A stretch of 64,000 nt of DNA, from positions 14,683,029 through 14,747,028 of the forward strand of contig NC_089737.1 in the NCBI RefSeq assembly GCF_035083965.1, given 5' to 3'. Shown here in pieces: positions 23,518 to 34,600 of the stretch. The notes beneath the pieces were generated by a model. The model saw only the letters and a program-made list of their open reading frames with translations, searched no databases and was not told where the DNA came from. Source of the stretch: Branchiostoma lanceolatum. Taxonomy: Eukaryota > Chordata > Leptocardii > Amphioxiformes > Branchiostomatidae. The first letter of the stretch is position 1. Every line of letters begins with the position of its first letter. Made by a program: the position numbers and the translations under genes.

Positions 23518-26500
23518 ATGGCGGGCACGATGTGGGCGTTCCGCGCTGCGTGCGTTCTTCTCTGTCTCGGGGTTGTGATCGGCTACCCCTCGCGAGGTAA
23601 GCTTTCTTTTAAATATATTTCCATGTGTTTTCCTTGATTCTGTTTGTCTTATATGTTGTAGTTTTGTACCTCTCCAAGCTACACATTATGCTCAAACGCT
23701 CTTAAATTTATCCCTGACTCAAAACGCGCAGGAAACCTTCTAGAAACCAGGGATGAAGAGTATGGTTTGGTCTACATAGTAGTTCAAAATGGTTTTGTTC
23801 AGATGTTGGCAAACTTCTCGTATGTCGTAGGATATGTTCTTGTACGAAGAATTTGCCATTCTGAAAGAAACTCTTTACTCTCATCAGTATTGTTCCAAGA
23901 ACTGCTAATATTCAAACCGCGTATTTCAAAGAAATTACTCCCTGTCGCTGTTCATTAATCGTACATTAAACTCTCATTCTGTGTTTTATACTAGTATCTT
24001 AAGTTTAGATATCTTTTTATCTATTTTACAGGCAACAAAGCCAGAAACTTCATTGACGAGGACGAGCTCCGCACCATGCTGACCCGGCTGGTGAGACCCC
24101 GAGACGTGGACAGACTCCTGCACCAGAACGAGCAGCGAGATCACTCCGGCGAAGGATCTGGAGAAACCATCGTGGTGGAATTCCCCGGAGAAGGTAAAAA
24201 TGAACTGGTATTTGTGTCAACTTTTAAGATTCAAGCCATCTAGAATTTAAATCGTATCAATTGCATTGTGCTTTGAAACTTCAAATTTCCTGCAAGCGTT
24301 CTCGTATATTACAAATGTTTCAATAAACTCGTGTTAGTGTCAATGTAAAAAAATTCAAGCCACTTAGAATTTAAATCGTATCAATGGCCTTGTGCTTTGA
24401 AACTCAGTCAAATTTCCTGCAAGCGTTCTTGTATATCACAAATGTTTTAATGGAAATCTTTAGTAACTTTGATAACTTAGCAATTGCACTCTGTACCTGA
24501 CATCTAAGACCAGCCCCATATTCGTATAACACATTTTGGCCTTGTACTAAATGAATACTCCACCACCATGCACGTGTATCTCCTTGCCTCATGCTTTTTT
24601 TTTTACTTTTTTTTTTACTTCAGTGAAAGAAGGCTCTGGCGAGGGAAGCGGTGAGACAGGCGGTGCCTTTGAAGGATTCCCTGGCGACTGTAAGTTTGTA
24701 TATGAATAACTTGGCATTTGTTGACTGTTTTGTTCCATAAACGTCGTTGTTCTCATATTAGCTAATTTCATCTGCTAGTCGCTGTCCCATCCTATTCTCT
24801 GCACATCTTGCTTCATTGTGAAGTTTTTGCTTTGTTTCACTTCGCATTTTTCGACACGTTTACTACGTGGAAGTCGTACATAGCTCCTAATATTCACTGA
24901 TATCAGCAAGTCGTTGTCCTATCCTATGCAGATCTTCCTCCATTCTCATCACGATTTTGCTTGGTTTCTTTCTTGTTTTGTTTTTATTAAACAACACAAC
25001 AGATAGACAAGATGGCAACGTACTCAAGTTAATAAAACTTATATTAACGCGCCATCATACAAAACAGGAATGTATTTAAACAGTTCTTGTTGGCTTCAAA
25101 CTAGCTTACTCGATGGTTTGTATCTTGTCAACAACTTTTCCCCCGAACTTTTACTCCACTGCATCTATCAACTATGACAAACTAGCGCCCTTGTTTGTCT
25201 TTTCCTTTCCAGTGAAGGCTTATTACGGCCACGGCTACGGCGGCTACCGCCCCTACGGCTTCGGTGCACCCGTCTCAGGCCCAGTCGAGGGCTCAGGAGA
25301 GGAAGGAGGCAGTGGATTCATAGGAGCAGGTACGAGTCTTAAAGAAAAACACAATTCTACAGTCCCATTTTTCTTAAGTTTTGTATTCGTAAGACTGGTC
25401 AGATATCTATACTAGAAGAATATAGAGTAAACTTAAGGCATTGTGGTTTACTTCAACATCGTTCGTTACAGCGTTTTAAATCAGTTGAACACTAAGACTA
25501 GCAATTTTCACCCTCTTCGAACTTGTACGTGGAATAGAACCAAATTAGTAATCTTTCTGTTACATCTATTTCGGAATGTACTGAAAAGTTCCTTTGTCTT
25601 GGTTTCAGTGAAAGAGGGAGGCGAAGAGGGAAGCGGTGATGAACAAGAGGACGAACCAGTTCAACAGTGAGTATTTTTCCTGCATGTTTAAAATAAAATT
25701 CCTAGCGTTTCTTTGAAGATCATTCCAAAACTGCTAACTTTGTGACTCATCTACCCAGGTGTGTTGTAGCTATAGCTTGTGGCTTCCATGGTAACGGTTG
25801 CCATGGTAACGTTCTCCAGGTGCCCGGATGGAGACTTCATCTCTGCCAGCTGGCGCTGTGACGGAAGGACTGACTGCGATGACGGCTCGGACGAACAGGG
25901 CTGCGAAGGTGACTAATTTGATACATTGTATCCTTTTTGTCGCAAATCGTTCGTTGTCATTCAAATGTACACATTTTGTAACTTACGTTACCGTTTGAAG
26001 TAAGACGTTCCTGACTTTAAAATTTGTCACATATAAGGTGCCAAACTGTCGTTTTTCTGACCACTTAAAACTTAATTGGCTATCAAAAACGGCAGCGTGG
26101 CACCTTATGTGGCATAATCTTAATGTCAAAAACGTCTTACTTCAAACGGTAACGGAAGATACAAAATGTGTACATTTAAATGTGTCGCATCACACAACGT
26201 CGTCTTGTGCCATAGTGGTCACTCATTTTTCAATATTTCAAAACATTTGGAATGCATCCGTATTTCTGAACATCCGAATCAATCCTGTACCATGACATCA
26301 ATTGGAATAATAGTATTGAGCGTGGTTGTGTACCGTTCATCTCATTTTTCATCTCATCTCTAATCTACTCGACTAGTATACTCCGTGGAAATTATACAAT
26401 CTTAATCAGTTGAGTTCGTTTGACTAAGCTTTCCTGTTGATAGTCTTCTATTCCAATTTCGCGTTTTCGTGTAGACTTTTGTAAGACCTTGCATTTTTTT

Positions 26501-29500
26501 ATTGCCTGCCAACAATAACACATTTCTTACGTCTCGTTCCCAGAGCTGTGTGAGGGCCTTGGTTACCCGGGTGACCGGGACTGCCGCTGCGCCAACTGCA
26601 AAGCGGACCGGCCGTCCCTGAACTGCGCATGCCCACCCAGCCAGTGTAAGGATATCCTAGAAGACAAATGTGACCGTAAGTAAAACCATATTTTAATTTT
26701 GCAATCTTTACTAGTTTTTGGTGACGGTAAACTATTTGTTTCCTTCTTAAATTGTTTTTGAGGCAGGTCAAATTTTCATCTTGATAACTTAACGTTACCG
26801 TTATGTATGACACAACAGCCAGAAGGTTTAGCCATTTACGATGTACTTTTCTTGTGGGTCTACAATCTACATGCATATTCCTCTTAACCGGTCTCTCTTG
26901 CATATAATCTTTGCAACTGACAAATTTTTGTACTTGTAGAATATAATAGTAGTCATTTTAACTTTTTAGAATGTTCATTTGCCCAATATCATAGCATTTT
27001 CTCCCCAGCCATTGTATGTTTCTGTCTATCTTCATTACTCTTGTCAACAGATTTCAATCTCTTTATAATTTTTTCCCAGAACTGACGATCCTGACCGTGC
27101 CTCCGTTCGACATGGCCAACGCGGCCGTGAGGCACGGCGTCTCGGGCCGAGTCGTGGGCGGCGCCATGCGGGCCGACATGGTCTTCATCACCGACGGATC
27201 CGCCAGCATCGGTACCTTCAACTTCGAGGAGATCAAGAAGTTCATGCGGCAGATGGTCGAAGGCCTCACCGTGTCGGTTACGTCATTCAGGTAAGCGACA
27301 TCTTTAGATTTGCTTTCAGTTCAACAAACCTTCAACTTTTCCTCCACTTTTCGGGCCGCGTATATCAAAATTGTCTCACTGCGTTGCATACCTCATTCAG
27401 GTGCGTGAAATGACTCAAATCTGCCTTGAAATTCAATAAACGGTATTTTTTTTGGGCCGCATCTAAAGCATTCCTCGCCTATTCTATCAAAATGATGCAA
27501 AGTCGAATCATTTTTTATAGATATAACAACATTACGTTGGGCTTTCGTGAATTAGTATTCGTTACATTTGATTTCAACAAGATTGCGACTTTGATTTCGG
27601 CTGTACCTGAAGCATTTCTCGTCTTTTTTCCATCAAAGTCCCATCGCTGCTCTCAATGTCGAATCATGCTTTGGACTTGTCAATCAAATATTTAATGCAC
27701 AACGTGATTCAAAAAAACTCGCACATTATTGAACATGTATCATTAAACACAGTACTAGATCTTAGCCCTGCAAATAATTGTTTAAGCCATTTAAGTGTTT
27801 TGAAAGTGGCTAACATTTTCAAATTGTAGATTGTCATGCATCTTGTATTTTCCAGGGTTGGCGCAATGCAGTTTGCTTATAACAACCGAGAGGAGTTCGG
27901 GCTCGAAGATAACTATGACAACGCCGGGGTGGACGCCGCCATCTGCGCCATTCCTTATATGGACGGACCTGGAACTTACACCGGGGAGGCCATCTTGTTC
28001 GCCAAGGACTACATGTTCGGTAAGGTCACGCCTCTTTACCCAACTTGACCTTGCTTTCCGGTACAGAATTCAAAGTAACGTAAAATCTATCAATCGAGCT
28101 GAAGTCATTCGCTTGTAAATGGTTAATAAATTGTACATCAAAATTATTCGGTGCTTTAATAGTTTAGATGACAAATGTACACTGTTAAAACTTGTCAGAC
28201 TTTGCCTATCAAACTTTACCTATCCGAACACAATCAACTTGCTCTTTTCTAAGTTGTTCCACCTACCTTTTCAATTTTCTACGTTAACTTTTCTCGTAGC
28301 ACTCTTGACCATCTCGACTAAATATTCGATGTGTTATATCCTTTTCTTCAGCCCCGATCAGACCGGAAATACGTCACGTTGGCATAGTGATCACGGACGG
28401 AAAGACTTCCATCGGCGCCATGGACGTTGGAACCGCGTCCGGCTCTGCGCAGAGTGCGGTAAGGGCCAAGTACTACTCTACAGAGTCTACACATTCAGCA
28501 CATAGAAAACTATCGTTGAGTTGAGCAGGTATCTGCTTGTAGAGTCCTATAAGGAATAGTTCTCTCCTTGGTACTGAATGTGTAGTCTTTAGCTGTTCCA
28601 TTTTGTGTTCACAAGTTGAAAGAATCGTAACTCGGGCTTCGTTACTACATTCGTTGCATAAACGTCAAAACTTACACAAATGTTTTTTGTAAACTTTCCA
28701 TTTGTTTTCCTTTCATACCCCTTGTGTCTGATACTTTTATTGTTGCTACATTCAAAACTTTTATCAGAGCGTTTCAAACTCTAACCTTGAATAGTTTATC
28801 AGGGTGCTAAATAAATTAAAGTTTTTCATGTATGCATTTTGGTTTGATTCTCTACATGAACTTATTTCTTTATTTTGCACTGATACATTGAAGGTCATGT
28901 ACTGTTCAAAAGTTTCAAATTGTTGCCTCGTTCCCAAGGTCTCGTTCAAAAGTTTGAAATTGTTGTCTCGTTCCCAAGGTCTCGTTCAAAAATTTGAAAT
29001 TGTTGTCTCGTTCCCAGGGCATTGTGCTGTACGCCATCGGGATCGGACTGATGAACGACGCGGCGTACAACGCGCAGCTGCAGGCCATCGCGGGGACTTC
29101 TGGGAAGGTGTTCCATGTGGGTGACTTCAGCGCGCTGTCCGGTATTATCAGCGCCCTGCTGGCAGACATCTTCGCTCTGCCGCCACCCGCCCTCCGTAAG
29201 TATCCTAACTTTTGCGCAGTGGTTTTATACTGCACATTTTGCGGTGACGAGAGTTCATGACACCGTGTATCTTCTCTGTATGACTACTGTGAAATGTCTA
29301 TCTGTCAATTAAAACAGCCCGAAAACCTCTCCTTTCTACTGCAAAATGAAATAGCGGAAGTAAATGACTTTACAAAATAGCGTTTTGCAACGTTACGTGA
29401 GTGATGACTTTGAATAATAGTGTATTCACAGCTTTCAGACTATTCATTTGAGAGAATTGCCTCCTTTTCATTTGACAGATGCTGCCCAAGTTTATGCAAA

Positions 29501-32500
29501 TATCTGCTCTAACTTGTATTTGTGTTCCAGCGGTTCCTGCCCCGGCTCCAGCCCCATATCCGGTTCCGGCTCCAGCACCGTATCCGGTGCCTGCCCCCGC
29601 ACCATATCCGGTTCCTGCACCAGCCCCATATCCGGTTCCGGCTCCTGCTCCATACCCAGTTCCGGCACCAGCCCCATATCCGGTTCCGTCTCCAGCACCA
29701 CCTGCTCCGTATCCGGCACCGGCCCCAGTTCCGGCTCCGGCACCATATCCGGTTCCGGCCCCAGTTCCGGCTCCTGCACCGGCCCCGGTTCCAGCTCCAG
29801 CACCATATCCAGTTCCGGCCCCCGCTCCATACCCAGTTCCTGCACCTGCTCCGGCCCCATATCCGGTTCCGGCACCTGCACCATATCCAGTTCCGGCTCC
29901 AGCTCCGTATCCGGCTCCGGCACCATATCCAGTTCCGGCTCCAGCTCCGTATCCGGCTCCGGCACCATACCCTGTACCGGCACCGGCCCCAGTTCCGGCT
30001 CCCGCTCCATACCCAGTTCCGGCACCGGCTCCATATCCTATTCCTGCTCCGGCGCCTGCTCCTCCTCCTCCCCCTCCTCCCCCTCCTCCACAGCCACTCC
30101 CTCCACCGCCCCCAGCTCCCGCTCCTGTTCCGGCCCCTGCTCCTCCTCCTCCCCCTGCTCCGGTTCCAGCGCCTGCTCCATATCCGGTTCCGGCGCCTGC
30201 TCCGTACCCCGTACCGGCTCCCGCTCCATATCCAGTTCCGGCTCCCGCTCCATACCCTGCACCCGCTCCTCCACCTCCTCCTCCCCCTGCTCCGGCCCCG
30301 CCGCCACCACCACCTCCTCCTCAGCCACTCCCTCCTCCTGCTCCGGCTCCTGCTCCGGTTCCAGCGCCTGCTCCTGCTCCTCCTCCTCCACCTCCCCCTG
30401 CTCCGGCTCCTTATCCCGTTCCAGCGCCTCCTCCACCACCACCACCACCACAGCCAATCCTGCCTCCTCCTCCCCCACCTCCTCCTCCTCCTCCAAGTGT
30501 GGAAGTCTCCTGCTCCGACAGCACCCTGGAGATCGACCTTGCCGCCTCGTCCTTCCCGACCGTGCGCACCTCTAACCTGCGCCTTGTGGACGCTGCCTGC
30601 CGAGCCACCAGTAACGGAACCCACATGATCATGAAGTCTCCTCTCAACGCCTGCGGAACTACCTCTTACGTGAGTTACGTTTAATGTATCTTTTTTTGGC
30701 GACACCTCAGGGGCTAGCCTAACCATGAAGTCTTCGCGTAACGGTTGCGGAACAACCTCCTACGTGACTTTACGTTTTATAAATCTTTTAGGCTAGCCAC
30801 TGAGGCATTGCCAAAACACTTTTTACTAGACGTTATCTCACGTGAGTTACGGTTTACAAATCTTATGCTAGCCCCTGAAGCCTCGCAAAGAATATTATTT
30901 ATTTTCTACTAGGCGTTGTGTTACCAAATGCAATGTCTTTTATGGATCGCAAGGTGGTGCACATGTACGCTGCTAACATCGTAAGTTATGGGTTTGACTT
31001 ACTTGACCTTGTCTTAATAGAACCGCCATCTTTTAGAACTCCATGTGACATCTTTTCTTAACCTTATGTTACTGTTTCTCTTAAATATCAGGAAACACCT
31101 GACTACATCATTTACGACAACGTTGTGACCGACGAGTCTCTCGCGAGAGCCGGCGAGATTATCCGAGACTGCGGGTTCGAGATGAGGATCCAGTGCCAGA
31201 TCCCGCGCAGGCTTCAAGTGTCCGGAGACTTCGATCCAATCCAGGTCCCAGAAATGTAAGATTCAAGCTTCCTCTTATTTCTGGAATTCGTAAAACGTGT
31301 TGCCATGACAACGAACATCAGAGGATTTCATATATATGACTGGAGAAAAAAAATTGATTACTTTTCGTCAGTCTCTTAAATCTCACGCTTAGTCTAAGAT
31401 CTAATGTTTCATGATTCATATATGGCCCCTTGTACAAAAGACATTTCTTATTTAAGACCTTCAAAAGCTTAATCAAGTTTGATATCCGTTTCGTTCTTGT
31501 AGGTACGCCGCCGTTGGCACTGGTGACATCAACGTGATCATGCACTTCTGCACGGATAGCGTCTGCTCCAACTTCAAGCCGTACCCCGTCACCTACCGGG
31601 TCTGCGAACAGGTACGGACACGCCCCGCTCCTTGGTCGTTGCCAAAATGTTCATTTCTGTATATCATAGATTTGACAAGAATCCTAAGATTGACGATTTA
31701 CACAAATCCTTGCAAACTTTATATTGGTAGATCGTCTCGGTGCTTTCGAAGTGTTGAACTTTTGCACGTAACAGATCAACATATTCGTCAACATGGTTAA
31801 CTGTCTAATTGGCTGTTTAAACAGATGAAATAACGTATGTTTTTGAGGTTACAGTATAAAACTTGTGATTCCGTCCTTGTAATTTCTGTGAACTTCTCTT
31901 GACCTTGACCCTTTGCCCTTGACAGGTTTACGTCGAAGTCCAGCTGTTGTCCTCTGACCCCGACCTGAGTATTCTGGTTCTGACGGGTGAAGCCACGCCC
32001 TCCATGTCGCGAACCGGCGGCCCTCTTTATGACATCATTAACCAAGGGTGAGTCTGGCGATCTGTAATCTACAAGCAGATGTAAGGCGTCGGTTTGTTTG
32101 TTCTATACCGTTTTGTCAGCTTTTCGAGATGACTTAGCTGACGTTAACAAGCTCAATTTGAAGCAAGATTGGAGGAGGCTAAATCTTTATTTCTTTTTCT
32201 AGCTGCTCTTCTGTTAGCGGCGGTTTGTCATTTACGAAACAGCAGCTTATATCATTGAAAATACTATTTAGCTTATCCATAATCAGCGTTGCCACCCTTT
32301 AGAAGCGTAACATTGCACTGGTGATTTCTCCATTCATACGTTATGCTACAGTTCGACATTGTGTCTTGGTCTCATTGCCTTCTACCCATAGCTGTGGAGT
32401 TGCATTGGTTTGTCCAAACATTATAATCTTAGTCTGATCTTCTATACTTTTGTATGAACGTAGTAAAACTGATATCATTTGTATTTCCTTCCTCCAGCTG

Positions 32501-33594
32501 CGGAGTGGACCCTACGTACGTGGTGTACCCGGCCCCGAACCATGCCGTCATCCGCTTCGGCTTCCAGGCCTTCAAGTTCGCCACGGACTACCCCAAGGTC
32601 TACCTGCACGCCGACGTCCTCATCTGCAAGTCTTCCACTGTCGGCAACCGCTGCTCTCAAGGTCAGGAAATGTCTTAAAGACGTTCAGCACTTTCTTAAA
32701 GACGTTCAGCACTTTCTTAAAGACGTTCAGCACTTTCTTAAAGACGTTCAGCACTTTCTTAAAGACGTTCAGCACTTTCTTAAAGACGTTCAGCACTTTC
32801 TTAAAGACGTTCAGCACTTTCTTAAAGACGTTCAGCACTTTCTTAAAGACGTTCAGCACTTTCTTAAAGACGTTCAGCACTTTCTTAAAGACGTTCAGCA
32901 CTTTCTTAAAGACGTTCAGCACTTTCTTAAAGACGTTCAGCACTTTCTTAAAGACGTTCAGCACTTTCTTAAAGACGTTCAGCACTTTCTTAAAGACGTT
33001 CAGCACTTTCTTAAAGACGTTCAGCACTTTCTTAAAGACGTTCAGCACTTTCTTAAAGACGTTCAGCACTTTCTTAAAGACGTTCAGCACTTTCTTAAAA
33101 CCTCACTACATTAAGATATAGTAGCATTTAACCTGTTTCCAGGTGCTACCTTTGACCTCTTCAATGTTAAAACCTGTAGATTAAAATTTGTAAGGTGTAT
33201 CCACTGCTGCTCTAAAGGGTACCAGTCTTACTCAGACGACGTTCGTTAATTTGTTACTTTCGCATCTTAAGATTTGTACATTGTGTGGCACAGCTCTTAG
33301 TCAGGTCATGTTGTTTAGTTTAATTTTTCGTATTTATTGTAGTCCATCCGTATAACCGCCCTTCAACGTAGCAAACTGACTACTTGGTTAATAAGCTATT
33401 TGATAAAATTCGTACACTTGGAGTGCAACCATGACCAACATCTTTTACATTTTTCCTCTGCAGGTTGTGCCACTGCCGGTAGGCGGCGCCGCGACCTCGC
33501 AACGACGCCAGGCGTAGCCCTGTATCACGTGACTGCTCCAGCTCCCATGATCCTTTTCGACGACGTGGACGAGACTCTCGTTCCCCAATCGTAA
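23518..33594 (+). CDS. Secreted LDLa-VWA-proline-rich-ZP protein, copy A
   Basis: Probable extracellular coat or matrix protein. Seventeen exons: 23518-23596, 24032-24193, 24624-24689, 25213-25329, 25609-25666, 25820-25908, 26544-26675, 27080-27290, 27856-28019, 28352-28458, 29018-29195, 29531-30669, 31092-31255, 31503-31611, 31926-32047, 32498-32661 and 33464-33594. All phases agree; 1063 residues. Order: signal peptide ([20 protein letters not shown]); acidic Ser-Gly stretches in exons 2-5 (EGSGEGSGE type) with a [15 protein letters not shown] patch; a degenerate LDLa module with four Cys (161-190); a Cys-rich segment (191-234); a VWA domain (about 250-450) with MIDAS DGSAS, GTYTGEA and ITDGKTS; a [11 protein letters not shown] region (455-775); and a ZP domain (776-1020, from [14 protein letters not shown]). 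A furin-type RRRR is at 1027-1030, followed by 33 residues and no membrane segment. ZP domains polymerise into extracellular filaments; tissue and partners are unknown. An egg-envelope role is possible. Confidence 0.9.
24230..24460. repeat. Intronic ~125-bp tandem duplication, copy A only
   Basis: TAGAATTTAAATCGTATCAA and the following TTCCTGCAAGCGTTCT occur twice in intron 2 of copy A. Copy B has a single version (near 37839-37915), so the duplication is copy-specific. Confidence 0.75.
25963..26177. mobile_element. Palindromic insertion in intron 6 of copy A
   Basis: Perfect 18-bp ends AAATGTACACATTTTGTA and TACAAAATGTGTACATTT enclose longer paired arms (TTACCGTTTGAAGTAAGACG on the left, its complement on the right). 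Copy B lacks it at the equivalent site near 39400, so it probably inserted after the duplication. Non-coding MITE. Confidence 0.8.
28476..28544. other. Micro-inverted intron segment between CTCTACA and TGTAGAG (copy A)
   Basis: Between CTCTACA (28476-28482) and TGTAGAG (28538-28544), the 55-base segment matches the reverse complement of the segment at the same place in copy B (41613-41651). The 7-bp inverted words flank it in both copies. It begins 17 nt after the exon 10 donor. Confidence 0.75.
28904..29017 (+). repeat. 40-bp triplication of the exon 11 acceptor region (copy A)
   Basis: Three units beginning GTTCAAAAGTTTSAAATTG and ending TCTCGTTCCCA(A/G)G lie end to end. The last supplies the real acceptor at 29017. 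In copy A the two upstream units read CCAAGG, with no strong CAG acceptor. Confidence 0.85.
30723..30775 (+). pseudogene. Decayed partial copy of ZP exon 12 end and donor
   Basis: ATGAAGTCTTCGCGTAACGG, GGAACAACCTCC and TACGTGACTTTACGTTT repeat the exon 12 end (30627-30680) about 95 bp downstream. A third donor-like CACGTGAGTTACGGTTT lies near 30839. The decayed copy is also present in unit B near 43850, so it predates the gene duplication. Confidence 0.75.
32674..33093 (+). repeat. 21-bp minisatellite, exactly 20 units
   Basis: The unit CTTAAAGACGTTCAGCACTTT is repeated 20 times, apparently without variation, then a partial unit follows. It begins 12 nt inside intron 16 of ZP copy A. Copy B has a single unit at the same place (46693-46713). 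Because 21 is a multiple of three it creates long meaningless reading frames on both strands. Confidence 0.97.
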
Positions 33595-33850
33595 GGTAAA
33601 ATATACAACTTTTCAATGTTTCTTGATTTCTTTGAATGAAGTTTTGCAGTAATCATATCATACCCAAGAAACCACGTCTTTGACAAGTTTAGACCCTTCC
33701 AAGCAGCCATCTTGGAAGCTCTATCATATATAAAAGCAAGGCTTATTTCTGTATCCATTGTTCCCTTGGTTTTTTTTTGCTTTAACTCTTTTGATTTCTC
33801 CTTTAAGGATTTATTATGACTTTGTGAATGACCTTGTTTCTTTTTTCCAG

Positions 33851-34095
33851 GTGATGGGGAGATGTTCGACTGTTCTGCGGAGTCACGTGATCACATTCAA
33901 CCTTCCTACGAGAATTCCGCGCAGCACGATTTGATGACGTAACCGCACGTCTTGATGACGTAATCGAACAGTCGAACGCCTTGTAAATATTGTATAGTAC
34001 AATGCCCTACCAAAAATGTATTTTACAAATGAATGAGAACGATTGAATATTGAAGATCTACGTGAATTTGAATAAATTATGCCACAACGCGTTAA
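33851..34095 (+). other. 3' UTR exon of ZP copy A with poly(A) signal
   Basis: The stop codon ends at 33594. A donor follows one base later (TAAG then GTAAAA), and the last exon begins after TTTTTTCCAG at 33851. AATAAA is at 34071-34076. The UTR contains a perfect 12-bp stem, GTTCGACTGTTC (33864-33875) with GAACAGTCGAAC (33966-33977), and a repeated TTGATGACGTAA word. Confidence 0.7.
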
Positions 34096-34600
34096 ACCTT
34101 CTGTCTGATGTCTTACCTCTCTAGATAACTTTAGTAGGTATAGGTGTGAACAACATGGATGTGAGTGAATTAATTCTTGTGTGGAATAGACTGCATGGTC
34201 ATGAGTTACAGAGACGGAATGTATGAATGATTTTATACATGTATGACTCTCTATGCGTAGTTACTGACACTTAAGCCATACAGCTCACTTGGTATAAAGA
34301 GATTGCTGTTCCCGCAAGTTAGATGATCGACTGTCCAACCTTGCCCATTTCGCCATCCCGACTATTTCCCTTCCAGCCCTTTGTTCGTAGTAGAAATCAA
34401 ACCACCTCAGGTTTCTTTTTCTCAGTAAACTTACTCAAATGACGCCGAGAGTTTTCTAAAAATCCGAATCGTCTTAACGTCTTTTGCTTGTTCGCCGCTT
34501 GTTAGAATTAGTTGATATCAGATCTTTAGATATAAGTCAACAGTGTGTTCAGTGCAAGATAAGCTTTGCCTGATAAATTGCAAGCTAATATACATGACAC

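Larger units (their letters stand above)
22932..34600. repeat. Tandem segmental duplication, unit A
   Basis: Sequence from about 22932 (GAGTTATCATAGCTTAT) to about 34600 (CTGATAAATTGCAAGCTAAT) is matched in the same order and orientation by 36104-48110, including promoter, all 17 coding exons, introns and 3' UTR. Exons are almost identical. Introns are clearly alignable but carry many indels. A 1.5-kb spacer separates the units. End points were judged by eye. Confidence 0.85.

Noticed and set aside
25820..25908. Full canonical six-cysteine LDLa domain
   Set aside because: Only four cysteines are present in the exon and the neighbouring exon ends do not supply the rest in the right place.
29448..30726. 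Several long overlapping frames on both strands over the proline-rich exon of ZP copy A
   Set aside because: They result from CCN-rich repeats. Only the frame reading [11 protein letters not shown] joins the neighbouring exons in phase and continues into the ZP domain.
32674..33093. CRISPR-like regular array
   Set aside because: Units are contiguous with no unique spacers, inside an intron of an animal gene.
32450..33121. Frames of about 150-220 residues with [14 protein letters not shown] or NVFKKVL repeats
   Set aside because: The 21-bp unit has no stop in several frames. The true ZP frame stops at once if the intron is retained, so these are not coding.
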